A stretch of DNA of 64,000 bases. It comes from UBA7662 sp943369355. Lineage in GTDB: Bacteria > Bacteroidota > Bacteroidia > UBA7662. A program made the translations under genes and the position numbers. The stretch lies in contig CALRMX020000005.1 of assembly GCA_943369355.1 (NCBI GenBank), forward strand, positions 285,232 to 349,231, given 5' to 3'. The notes below the pieces were generated by a model. It ran no database searches. It was not told the DNA's origin and was given only the letters and a program-made list of their open reading frames with translations. Below, in pieces: positions 18,168-26,272 of this stretch (its first letter is position 1; the number at the start of each line of letters is the position of its first letter).

Positions 18168-18380
18168 CATGTAGCTCGTAATTCAGGTTTGATACTACCT
18201 TCAATTACAAAAAATAAGTCATTCTATCGACTTGTTTAAACATATGAGTACATATGTTTCTCGCTGCTTTTCGTGAAGACTTCAAGCCGTCTTTCGGGAG
18301 CTATTTTTAGGTTTCAAGTTAGCAGCCGGGTTTACACAGCACCCGAAATCGTATAACTACCGGTTGTCAAATGCAGAAGA

Positions 18381-19076
18381 CTATATTTTCGGTTGGCCAA
18401 CTTTAATGATCTCACTTCTCAACATCGCGTAGACTTTGGGGGCCAATAAAGTTATTCTTTTAATAGCTGATTTATCAAGCTTGAAATCTTCTTCATCAAA
18501 CTTGTGATACTTAATAGCTATTTGACACATAAACTCGTAAGTGCTGTCAGATCCTTTGTGCTTTTGAGGAAACTCATATTTAGCAGCTATTTCCTTATAC
18601 AAATATCCCATCGTATATTCTCGCTTTATCGCACTATAACCAGAAAAATCGAACGATGGGTGATCAGTCCTAATGATCAAACTAATTATTTCTAAAAGCT
18701 CGTTCATTTCCTTTTCATTCTGGTCAATAGTTATTTTAACACCTATTTCATGATTATTAATTTGTGAGTAATCGTAGAGGTTCATTGATGCTATTAATGC
18801 CGAATTCTCACTCAGATAACATTTAGCATGAAGATTTTTGACTGAAATTAAAGTTACATTGGTACAAGAGTCTAGCCATTTTTTATCCTCTACCGAAAGT
18901 TCGTTTTCACGATAAATAATTAAATTTTTTTGGTTTCGTGAGAAACAATTGGTAAGCTTTGGCTTTAGTCGGTTGTTTATTTTTAAATAGGGAGAAACTA
19001 TAATTACATAATCAATGCTTTCATTGATTATGCGTTCAATTTCATGCGATATTGCTGTTGTCTCAAGTAATTCCAT
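18381..19076 (-). CDS. Phospholipase D-like domain protein
   Basis: 231 residues from the ATG at 19076 (MELLETTAIS); an upstream TTG was not used. The core SIDYVIIVSPYLKIN, KNLIIYREN, and the HKD-type segment NLHAKCYLSENSALIASMNL with NHEIGV follow the PLDc_2 pattern of nucleases and phosphodiesterases. There is only one HxK motif (H-A-K), so the active site would need a dimer, as in Nuc-type PLD nucleases. The C-terminal 80 residues are helical and unrecognised. Genes of this type often occur in defence islands, and this one sits between repeat copy C and the McrBC-like pair. Confidence 0.75.
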   Translation of the reverse strand: MELLETTAISHEIERIINESIDYVIIVSPYLKINNRLKPKLTNCFSRNQKNLIIYRENELSVEDKKWLDSCTNVTLISVKNLHAKCYLSENSALIASMNLYDYSQINNHEIGVKITIDQNEKEMNELLEIISLIIRTDHPSFDFSGYSAIKREYTMGYLYKEIAAKYEFPQKHKGSDSTYEFMCQIAIKYHKFDEEDFKLDKSAIKRITLLAPKVYAMLRSEIIKVGQPKI

Positions 19077-19337
19077 TGCTTTGTAGCATAGTTTTGTTAG
19101 CAAATGCGTTCAACTGTATAAAACTACCGTCCGTTTCTCGCAGAACCTAGATAATTGTCTCAATACAAGCGTTACTATTTAAAAGATTAATAATAACGGC
19201 TTGTAAACGCAGTGGGATATATTTAATTATGGCTGGGAATGGGAGGGCTTCAGGATTTGCAAGCTCTTTTCCAGGCTTTGGTTGTAGCGTTGGCTTTCTT
19301 GGCCTGGCAATGTGTGTGGCTGTGCAGGGTCGGAATA

Positions 19338-21626
19338 TTATCTTATTTTATTCTTCATTAATTCTGTCAGACTACTTGTAAACGGAAATGCAGATGCTCT
19401 ACCGGTCGAGTAATTTGAAAGTTTTCTGAAGTCCCAGCTAACATTTTCAAATTCGGTGTCTGTTACAGGTTCGATTTGAATCACCAGATAATTGTCCTGA
19501 GATGGGGTAGGATAGCCTTTTCTTATTAAGTCGTCTTTTGAAAATACTTTAGGACCTCTGCTAATAATCTTCCATAAGTTACCGGAGTCAGTGTCTCCAG
19601 AAGTATGAAGCAATAAGTATTTTGAACTTACTGTTTCTTTGTCGAGTACAAGTGAACCTGACCCTGAACCCATTCTGAAATTGTATAGTCCGGTTCGTTG
19701 AATCCAGTCGTATTGTTCCACTGAGTTGTAATAGCCCACCAAAACAAAAGTGTCGTCAGGAATTAAGTCTCTGTTGGTGTTGTATGGTTCCGGTAATGGT
19801 TCTTTGACTGCATTGTCAGATTCAGGCGGATTTTTATAAATGTCAAATGTTCTGAAAGCAATTTTCTCCCGTTGTGAAGCACGGTTTATGAAGTGCTCAA
19901 TTATTTCAAGAATAAATGCTTTCAGTTCTCCGATTCCGCTGTCGGTTTTTGAAGGTTTTACCGGAAATGCACCAAGACCCGGAATAATTTCGTGAAATCC
20001 TTTTTGGTTAATGGTTTTGTCACCAGGATATAAAACATAAGCACCGCCCGTTCTTCTTATTGCATCCTTGTAGGCATGCATTTTCAGTAAATCTGCATTT
20101 TTGTATATACCTTTTCTGTTTTCTGCCTTTTCTTCGTCAAGGTCATTTTCCGTGTTCTGTTCCAGGAAATCTGCCAGGTTGGCGATTTTGTATTTCGCAT
20201 CAAAATGAACATGAACAATAAGTTCCTGTTTCTCTGCTTCTGCTTCTGAAATGCCGTAAGGCCAGAATGAAAGTGTATAGTCAGGACGCAAGGTGGTCGT
20301 CCAGCTACCTGAATCAGGATAATTTTTCCTTCCGCTGAATGACCGGTTGTAATTAAAACGAATATTCAGTTTTCTGTTGCCTGAATCATATACACCCCTT
20401 AGAGCAGTAAATTTTCCCTGTTTTATCCGAAGATTTAAGCCGTCAGGCGTTTCTATAATTAAATCTGAAATGTCTTTAGGTTCAATTTCGAAGACGGATT
20501 GAAATAAGTCGAGCAGTTTAAAGAAAAGCCAGTATTCGTATAGGGTGGCTGTATCTTTTTTTCCACCACTATAAATATCATCACCGCCTTTCCAAATAAG
20601 TTTAGCTGCAAGGTCAAACATGAGCCAAACACGGAGAACTTCCCGGTAACCTTCTTTTCGCTGCAACACCGGACTGTTTAGCTTTAATGTTGTTGGTCTT
20701 GAAATGTCTTTGAAAACAGTATGGTGCAACTGTCCTTCAAGTTCACGAATCAATAATTCTGACTCGTTTTCCATTTTCTTGTGTCCGAACTCTTTTGCTT
20801 TGTTGTTTATGTCTGTGCAGAATTTCAGGAAGTTTTCAAGCGCATGTTTTATAAAACGATTTTCTGGAGTATCAACGGAATCCGTTTTTCTGATGGTTGT
20901 GATTCGTTCCGGTAATGTATCAATGCCGTAGTTTCTCAGATAATGCGTCTCGGGTAATTTGGTTCGTCTGCCGCCTTTCAGTATTTCCTTAATATTGGCA
21001 TTTGAAAATCGCCTGGCGTTGCGAATGTCCTTTTCTTCCGTGGCTTCTGTCCATTTTGTTACGGGTACTGTAACTATGCGGTGAATAGCTTCGGCAAACT
21101 CGTCAGTTCCAATTACGGACTTAATGAAGGAAAATTTCTGATAAAGTGTCTGGCTATCTTTGGTGTAATCAATTTCAAAATGTTGGGAAACCGGTGAATT
21201 TGCCTGCAATAAAAGGTCTGTACATTTTTCGGTAATCAGTTCCAGCATATCGCGGTAATCATCACGATAACCCGATTTTATCGATTGAACCTCTAAGTCG
21301 ACTTTGTAGCGTTCCTGACTGGATTCTCTTTCCAGTAGTGGAATTGAAAGCGTACCAACAAAAATATTGGGAGCAATTGTTCCTAGATTTTTGGTTCGCT
21401 TGTGCTGTTGTATGATGTTTTCGCCAACATCACCCAACACAAAATCAGGGTCGCTGATTTGAAAATCATAAAAGCATCCTTCAACTAGTTGAAAGCGGGC
21501 CTCATTATGTTCACTTGCGTTTTCTTCCGCATCAAACAACGAACCAGGCTTGCGGGCATCTATCCAAAGCCGCAAACCTTCCTTAACGGAATCAAGGTTG
21601 ATTTCTATGTTTGATACTGATTTCAT
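19338..21626 (-). CDS. McrC-like DUF2357/PD-(D/E)XK nuclease
   Basis: 762 residues. The N-terminal half fits DUF2357 (helical, with RRTKLPETHYLRNYG and RKTDSVDTPENRFIKHAL, a typical family signature). The second half holds a PD-(D/E)XK-like core: D449 in RPDYTLSFW and D476-A-K478 in HFDAKYKI, followed by a helix and GGAYVLYPGD. This domain pair is the nuclease partner of McrB-type ATPases in type IV restriction-like systems that cut modified or foreign DNA. The gene starts 3 bases after the stop of the AAA+ gene, so both are certainly one operon. The catalytic motif is intact. Confidence 0.85.
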   Translation of the reverse strand: MKSVSNIEINLDSVKEGLRLWIDARKPGSLFDAEENASEHNEARFQLVEGCFYDFQISDPDFVLGDVGENIIQQHKRTKNLGTIAPNIFVGTLSIPLLERESSQERYKVDLEVQSIKSGYRDDYRDMLELITEKCTDLLLQANSPVSQHFEIDYTKDSQTLYQKFSFIKSVIGTDEFAEAIHRIVTVPVTKWTEATEEKDIRNARRFSNANIKEILKGGRRTKLPETHYLRNYGIDTLPERITTIRKTDSVDTPENRFIKHALENFLKFCTDINNKAKEFGHKKMENESELLIRELEGQLHHTVFKDISRPTTLKLNSPVLQRKEGYREVLRVWLMFDLAAKLIWKGGDDIYSGGKKDTATLYEYWLFFKLLDLFQSVFEIEPKDISDLIIETPDGLNLRIKQGKFTALRGVYDSGNRKLNIRFNYNRSFSGRKNYPDSGSWTTTLRPDYTLSFWPYGISEAEAEKQELIVHVHFDAKYKIANLADFLEQNTENDLDEEKAENRKGIYKNADLLKMHAYKDAIRRTGGAYVLYPGDKTINQKGFHEIIPGLGAFPVKPSKTDSGIGELKAFILEIIEHFINRASQREKIAFRTFDIYKNPPESDNAVKEPLPEPYNTNRDLIPDDTFVLVGYYNSVEQYDWIQRTGLYNFRMGSGSGSLVLDKETVSSKYLLLHTSGDTDSGNLWKIISRGPKVFSKDDLIRKGYPTPSQDNYLVIQIEPVTDTEFENVSWDFRKLSNYSTGRASAFPFTSSLTELMKNKIR

Positions 21627-21629
21627 TTG

Positions 21630-23228
21630 TTACGCTTCGGCAAAACTTGCAAATCCGTTGTCGATGGCTCCGCGATACATGCGTGTTATTTTTTCGAGTG
21701 ATAGCGGATAAAGCACATTTGCACCATTGAAATCAAAATCGGCCTTTTCAAAAACATCTTTAATGATTTTATAATCTCCGTCTACACAGAGCGAACCCAG
21801 TGTTTCAAGTACTGGGCACAGTTTTCTGCGTGAACCGTGCAGCTTGGGCAACAGTTTTTGGATGATGGCAATGTCAATCTTTTGATGAGTTGTAAGCGAA
21901 TTATCCAAAACAGTAAGCTGATGAATCAAACGCAGTATTTCAGTTGCACTGCGATAACCAAATTCTGCACCCGCTTTATTCAACTCGCCAAAAAACTGAA
22001 CCAGTATAGCATTGATTTCATCAATATCTGTAGTAGCAAACTCCTTAGCTGCAGCCATTTCAAGGAAGCTTTTTGCCATTCCGGCTCCTTTGCCCATCAA
22101 GGCATCCATGTTAATGTCTCTTACATTGCCTAGGAAGTTTTTCATTTCATCCTGCGTAACCCTGAACTCAATGGTATTAGCTCTGTCGAGCACTTTGGGG
22201 CTGAACATGTTTGTGGTTTCGTCAATATTTACGGTGCCAATAATGAAGAGATTTGAAGGAACTTTCAGTTTAGCCGGAATATCGTTTTGTTCAGTGCCTT
22301 CGGCATAAAGCGTAATTTCTTCCTTTGACTCCATCACGCTCAGAAAGTCGGCAAAATACCGTTCCACATGGCTAAGGTTCATTTCATCCAGAATCAGAAA
22401 ATGAGGCAGGTCAGGGTTTTGATTGGCCTGAATAATCAATTCCAGCACACCGCTGTCCGGCTTCACATACTCCTCGGGCTTCAATGCGTTGGGATAACCC
22501 AACAGGGGTTCACGGTTTGTCCAGTCGGCACCCACGGGAATAATGCGGTACTGGCTTTCATCTTGACAAATCCACTGAACAAAAGCTTGAGCCAATTTGG
22601 TCTTTCCTGAACCGGAAAGACCAGTGAGAATGACGAAAGGTTTGGTGAGGAGGGAGGCAGAGAATCTTGCGATTAATTGACTTGAATACGCCAAACCTGA
22701 TTCAGAGATATTATTCAGGATTTCCTCAAGATTGAAGTTTGATTTAGGCGGTTTGACCTTGGCATCTTTTGAAACTCTATTAACGGACTGATTGAAATAA
22801 ATTTCCAAAATTGCATTTAAATCATTGTCCAACATTTCATTAGAAGGCAAATCTCTTACATTGTAGACCTTAAATATGAATGATGAACCATACCTATCAG
22901 GTTTTTGGGAATAGTTTTCATTAAAATATTCGGAAATACTTTGTTTATCTTGTATGTTCCAGTTTGAGTCGGGGACATTAGTTTCACTAACGCCATAAGC
23001 CAAGATTAATATTTCAATATCTCTATAATAAAGATAAACAGGGTAAATTCCGTCACTTGTAGTATTTGGTATTTTTAAAAATGAAATCCAAGGGATTCTA
23101 GCAGTGTTTCCTTGACCAAAACTTACTTTTACGTTTAACCCTTTATACAATTTTTCAAAATGTTTTGTTTTAAGATTGTCCGTTTTTGCCTGATCTAAAA
23201 ATTGCTTTAGTTGTATACTGTAACTCAT
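21630..23228 (-). CDS. McrB-like AAA+ ATPase
   Basis: 532 residues. Residues up to about 170 form a DUF3578-like N-terminal domain, which in McrB relatives recognises DNA. The AAA+ module has Walker A GLSGSGKTKLA, Walker B LILDEMNLSHVERYF and sensor 1 FIIGTVNIDETT, followed by LDRANTIEF with the arginine finger. It lacks the N-T-A-D-R-S loop of the GTP-specific E. coli McrB, so ATP is the likelier substrate. It should form a hexamer that drives the DUF2357 nuclease. The start is the ATG at 23228; the nuclease follows after 3 bases. Confidence 0.9.
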   Translation of the reverse strand: MSYSIQLKQFLDQAKTDNLKTKHFEKLYKGLNVKVSFGQGNTARIPWISFLKIPNTTSDGIYPVYLYYRDIEILILAYGVSETNVPDSNWNIQDKQSISEYFNENYSQKPDRYGSSFIFKVYNVRDLPSNEMLDNDLNAILEIYFNQSVNRVSKDAKVKPPKSNFNLEEILNNISESGLAYSSQLIARFSASLLTKPFVILTGLSGSGKTKLAQAFVQWICQDESQYRIIPVGADWTNREPLLGYPNALKPEEYVKPDSGVLELIIQANQNPDLPHFLILDEMNLSHVERYFADFLSVMESKEEITLYAEGTEQNDIPAKLKVPSNLFIIGTVNIDETTNMFSPKVLDRANTIEFRVTQDEMKNFLGNVRDINMDALMGKGAGMAKSFLEMAAAKEFATTDIDEINAILVQFFGELNKAGAEFGYRSATEILRLIHQLTVLDNSLTTHQKIDIAIIQKLLPKLHGSRRKLCPVLETLGSLCVDGDYKIIKDVFEKADFDFNGANVLYPLSLEKITRMYRGAIDNGFASFAEA

Positions 23229-23384
23229 GCTTATTATTAGTTGAATTAATTTATTTGATAGCGCTCAGAATTTAGAGAAAGAACAATAATTTTTTCGCAC
23301 CAACATTTCAGGTTTTGTATCCCATCCTATTATCTGGCTCATGTTGTAGCTTCAGGTTGCTATGTCGTGTACATCTGCCATCTG

Positions 23385-23624
23385 CTACCTTTCAATTACT
23401 TTAAATTCATAATCTAGGAAAATGGAAAATCGCACAAGGTAGTCTATCGTTATGCTGAATTTTCCGTTTTCAATTTTTGAAATGGTGGAGCGGTTGATGT
23501 CCATCATATCCGCAAGTTGCTCCTGGGTGTATCCTTTTTGTTCACGCACCTGCCTGATCTTATCACCTAGCTTCAGGCGATAATCTTTAATTTGAGATTC
23601 TGTTGAGGACAATTCTGTAGGCAT
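23385..23624 (-). CDS. Small XRE-family helix-turn-helix regulator
   Basis: 79 residues. A canonical HTH_3 domain (KIRQVREQKGYTQEQLADMM, then INRSTISKIENGKFS) fills the protein. It lies between the orphan 129-residue protein and the McrBC-like pair, all in one direction. Either it controls the restriction-like operon, as controller proteins do, or it is the antitoxin of the upstream gene (10-base gap). The sequence does not decide which. Confidence 0.85.
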   Translation of the reverse strand: MPTELSSTESQIKDYRLKLGDKIRQVREQKGYTQEQLADMMDINRSTISKIENGKFSITIDYLVRFSIFLDYEFKVIER

Positions 23625-23634
23625 GAAATCGTAA

Positions 23635-24024
23635 TTAGTTTACTAACAAAGTTCCGGTATGTTCTTTTCCAGTTTCGTCCGTAATGTTAAGCCTCACATT
23701 TGTTTTAACTCCTTTTGTCAAGCCGAGCATGATTTTCTGTTCGCTCACCTTCACAACTTTACCTGTACCTGGTGAATAGTTGGCTTTTTTGATTTTTACT
23801 TCGAGTCCTACAAGGTCAGCTGTATCAGCTTTACCAACTCCTAAGCCGAATAGCAAAACTGTATTTAAAAGAAGGCAGGAAAGATCTGTGTTCAATACTT
23901 TGATGTCGGCTCTTGGCCATTCAGCATCTAGGTTAATTTCTAAAACAGCATAAAGTTGGGCTGGATTTTCGTCTGGTAACTGTGTGTAAAATTTCGGTAT
24001 TTGTACCAGTTTATTTTGCCTCAT
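23635..24024 (-). CDS. Orphan 129-residue protein paired with an XRE regulator
   Basis: It starts at the ATG at 24024 (MRQNKLVQIP); the frame extends to a TTG at 24066. The sequence has short alternating strands (LYAVLEINLDAEW, VRLNITDETG) and a Gly/Leu-rich middle (LLLNTVLLFGLGVGKAD) that is too short to be a clear membrane anchor. I do not recognise it. The gap to the XRE gene is 10 bases, so the two are co-transcribed. A toxin role is possible by position only. Confidence 0.5.
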   Translation of the reverse strand: MRQNKLVQIPKFYTQLPDENPAQLYAVLEINLDAEWPRADIKVLNTDLSCLLLNTVLLFGLGVGKADTADLVGLEVKIKKANYSPGTGKVVKVSEQKIMLGLTKGVKTNVRLNITDETGKEHTGTLLVN

Positions 24025-24236
24025 TTGTCTGTTTGCAGAATTTGTATCGTTGCCCCCGCTGTTCAATATTTACATGAAAGTTAAAAATCTTGCTTTAGAT
24101 TGGTGCAATATATTGAACATATTTTTCAACAACTTGTCGGTGTCAGTTTAGATGTTGTCATCCGCTCTGTTGGCAAAATTCAAGCTCTTTTGGTTTTGCT
24201 TAGGGTTGGTTTGTGTGTCAAAAAAAACCATATGTG

Positions 24237-24448
24237 CTATTTGCGGACTGGCTTCTTCACCAAACGATAACGTTTTGGCGATTGTTGAAGTGGCGTATTT
24301 CCCTGCCTGACAACGTCAAGCAGGCAGGGGAGCGCAAAACTGTCAACCAGCACTACACTTGAATAGAAGCACAAAGCTCCAAGTTTGCACAGCTTGTCCG
24401 TCTGCTGACGGATCACCCCGCCTGACGCAAAACCCGTGTTGGTGGCAG
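24237..24448. repeat. Cassette-type repeat, copy D, with strong hairpin
   Basis: The outer arms AACGTTTTGGCGATTG (from 24269) and GACGCAAAACCCGTGTT (to about 24440) face each other. Inside are a perfect 9-bp inverted repeat CCCTGCCTG/CAGGCAGGG at 24301-24329 and a CCGTCTGCTGACGG core that matches copy C in the opposite orientation. A stretch reading GACAGTTTTGCGCTCC on the minus strand matches copy E (one difference). The 94-codon reading frame over this region is a by-product of the repeat. It lies directly after the GIY-YIG gene, so the hairpin may also stop transcription. Confidence 0.75.
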
Positions 24449-24486
24449 TGCTTTTTCGAGAGGAATCCAATTTTATATTCGTGTCT

Positions 24487-25656
24487 TTAAGAAAGTTTTT
24501 TTCGATGAAAAGCCCAATCATTTAACCACCTTTTAAATTGAGGGGTTTTCCTATTAACAATCCAATTACTCAGCCATATTTTTATTAGTGGTTTCTTTCT
24601 GTTTGCAACCCAAGAACTTAACCAAATTTTCAATTGCGGTGATTTTCTAGTAACTACCCAAGAACTTAACCAATTCTTTAATCGTGGTGTTTTCTTGATA
24701 GCAACCCATGAACTTAACCAAACCTTTAATCGTGGTGTTTTCTTGATAGCAACCCAATTCTTAAGCCAAGTTTTTAATTGAGGTGCTTTTCTAGTAGCAA
24801 TCCACGATCGCAACCAAATGTTTAATGTAGACGTTTTTCTATGTCCAACCCAAGTATTAAGCCAAGTTTTTAATCGAGGTGTTTTTCTATGACCAACCCA
24901 GTGACTTAACCAAATTCTTAATAGAGGCCTTTTCTTTACAGTCACCCAATCGCTTAACCAAGTTCTTAATTGGGGTGCTTTGCTGTTACCAACCCAAGAA
25001 GTCAACCAAATTTTCAATTGTGGGGATTTTCTCGTAACAACCCAATTTCTTAGCCAAACTTTTAATTGGGGGGCTTTTCGATGACTAACCCAAGAAGTCA
25101 ACCACGATTTTAATAGGGGTGTATTTCTATGTCCTACCCAAGAGCCAAGCCACGTTCTTAATTTTGGTGTTTTCTTGTTAGCACTCCAATTGCTTAACCA
25201 CTTCTTTAATTGAGGTCTTTTCTGTGTAGTAACCCAATCACTTAACCAAGTTCTTATTTTTCTTTCTCTTTGTCTATATTCTATAAACCCCTCAATACTA
25301 CCATGTTTGGTAACCCACTTCTCTTGTTTTATTTGCCAAAAAATACGAGAACCCCATTCTCCACCATCAGATATATTTTGCAAATTAAACTCCTTTGAAT
25401 ATGAAGCAATAAGAAGTATTTCTTTATTTACTGCACGGTTTCTTTCTCTTATATAATCTTCTAAGTTGTAGATATTGTCGTGCTCAATTCTGTCTATTTC
25501 TTTAATAGAGAAAGAATTATCAATAATCCATTCTTTCGATCTTTTATGTTCATAAAACCTTTGTTGCAACGTCCTTGTTGTAAGTCCTATGTACGTATCT
25601 ATGTAATATGGGCTTTCAATAATATAAAACAGAGTAGTCAGTTTGTGTGACCTCAT
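24487..25656 (-). CDS. GIY-YIG nuclease-like protein with sixteen 16-aa repeats
   Basis: 389 residues. Residues 1-105 form a GIY-YIG domain: FYI at 10-12 and YIG at 22-24, R33 and H37 in QQRFYEHKR, a candidate catalytic E79 in VNKEILLIA, and the closing NISDGGEWG seen in homing-type members. A short linker follows. Residues 137-389 are then fifteen full copies and one partial copy of a 16-residue unit, consensus W-L-x-x-W-V-x-x-R-K-x-P-x-L-K-x. The array is basic and Trp-rich. I do not recognise the array from any family. In homing enzymes the C-terminal modules bind DNA, so DNA or RNA binding is the first guess. The start overlaps the small acidic gene by 4 bases (ATGA). Confidence 0.8.
   Translation of the reverse strand: MRSHKLTTLFYIIESPYYIDTYIGLTTRTLQQRFYEHKRSKEWIIDNSFSIKEIDRIEHDNIYNLEDYIRERNRAVNKEILLIASYSKEFNLQNISDGGEWGSRIFWQIKQEKWVTKHGSIEGFIEYRQRERKIRTWLSDWVTTQKRPQLKKWLSNWSANKKTPKLRTWLGSWVGHRNTPLLKSWLTSWVSHRKAPQLKVWLRNWVVTRKSPQLKIWLTSWVGNSKAPQLRTWLSDWVTVKKRPLLRIWLSHWVGHRKTPRLKTWLNTWVGHRKTSTLNIWLRSWIATRKAPQLKTWLKNWVAIKKTPRLKVWLSSWVAIKKTPRLKNWLSSWVVTRKSPQLKIWLSSWVANRKKPLIKIWLSNWIVNRKTPQFKRWLNDWAFHRKKLS
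24490..25248 (-). repeat. 48-bp tandem repeat array coding for the W-rich modules
   Basis: The period is exactly 48 bases for 759 bases, with no indel, so all sixteen units stay in frame. Codon 1-2 (Trp-Leu), codon 5 (Trp), codon 10 (mostly Lys) and codon 12 (mostly Pro) are nearly fixed, while codons 3-4, 7-8, 11, 13 and 16 vary. Units 11 and 12 share AIKKTPRLK, and units 5 and 13 share VTRKSPQLKI, signs of duplication within the array. Confidence 0.95.
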
Positions 25657-25892
25657 CTAATAGTAAAATGGTTTGTGATATGCTGTTGAAATTCTTCAAT
25701 ACTTTGAATATCATCTTTGTCTTTTAAGTATTCATTGAACTCATCAATATCGATTTGGAAACTATCTTCACTTCCATATTTATCTTCTTTAAGCATATTT
25801 TTATAAGAATACTCTCCAATACATTTTATTTGAACACCTTCATTTGTAAATAGTTGTGCCACTTTTCTTTTTTTATCTAAAACGATTTTCAT
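25653..25892 (-). CDS. Small acidic partner of the GIY-YIG repeat protein
   Basis: 79 residues. The C-terminal half is strongly acidic (KEDKYGSEDSFQIDIDEFNE, then LKDKDDIQSIEEFQQ), in contrast to the basic repeat protein encoded next. The gene's stop overlaps the start of that protein (ATGA), so translation is probably coupled. I do not recognise the family. An inhibitor, antitoxin or adaptor role is inferred from charge and gene order only. Confidence 0.6.
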   Translation of the reverse strand: MKIVLDKKRKVAQLFTNEGVQIKCIGEYSYKNMLKEDKYGSEDSFQIDIDEFNEYLKDKDDIQSIEEFQQHITNHFTIR

Positions 25893-25954
25893 TTTGTAAT
25901 TATTGAATTATTTATATTCTACATTTACTACTGTCTTGCTGTCCGTTAAGGGTT

Positions 25955-26090
25955 GCCACCAACGTTTTGGCGCTTGGCGCAGTGGCGGATTACGGAGCAC
26001 AAAACTGTCAATATACCACAAAAGTTGATGCGAGGTAGAATGTTCAATTAACCACGTCACCCGCCATTGAGCCAAACGCCTGTTACCTGC
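25955..26090. repeat. Cassette-type repeat, copy E (long imperfect palindrome)
   Basis: The left arm holds GGCGCTTGGCGCAGTGGCGG (to 25987) and the right arm CCGCCATTGAGCCAAACGCC (26061-26080). The two arms pair at about 17 of 20 positions with a 73-base spacer between them, which contains the block matching copy D. AAC lies just outside the left stem and GTT just outside the right one, as in attC core sites. A 116-codon reading frame (25908-26258) runs through the palindrome and is probably not a gene. The rest of 25893-26272 shows nothing else. Confidence 0.75.
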
Positions 26091-26272
26091 TGGGCTTCTT
26101 TTCAGTCGAAAGTCTGTCGTATCAAGTATGCACTGTCCTTGTGCGCATGCTTGCAGGCTCCTTTGCTTTATTTGAGTTAGGTCAAGCGTTTGAAGAAAAG
26201 CAAATGTGCCTGCAAATGGATAGGGTTGTACTGTTGTCATATTGCCTTTACTATTCATTTTTCGTTGTAAGT

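Noticed and set aside
24237..24521. 94-codon minus-strand frame as a gene
   Set aside because: It covers repeat copy D including its 9-bp hairpin and overlaps the GIY-YIG 3' end; similar non-coding sequence occurs elsewhere.
24490..25248. Possible CRISPR array (48-bp repeats)
   Set aside because: Units are contiguous, in frame and contain no spacers of unrelated sequence; no cas gene is present.
25908..26258. 116-codon minus-strand frame as a gene
   Set aside because: It runs through a palindromic repeat shared with another intergenic region, so the frame is explained by the repeat.
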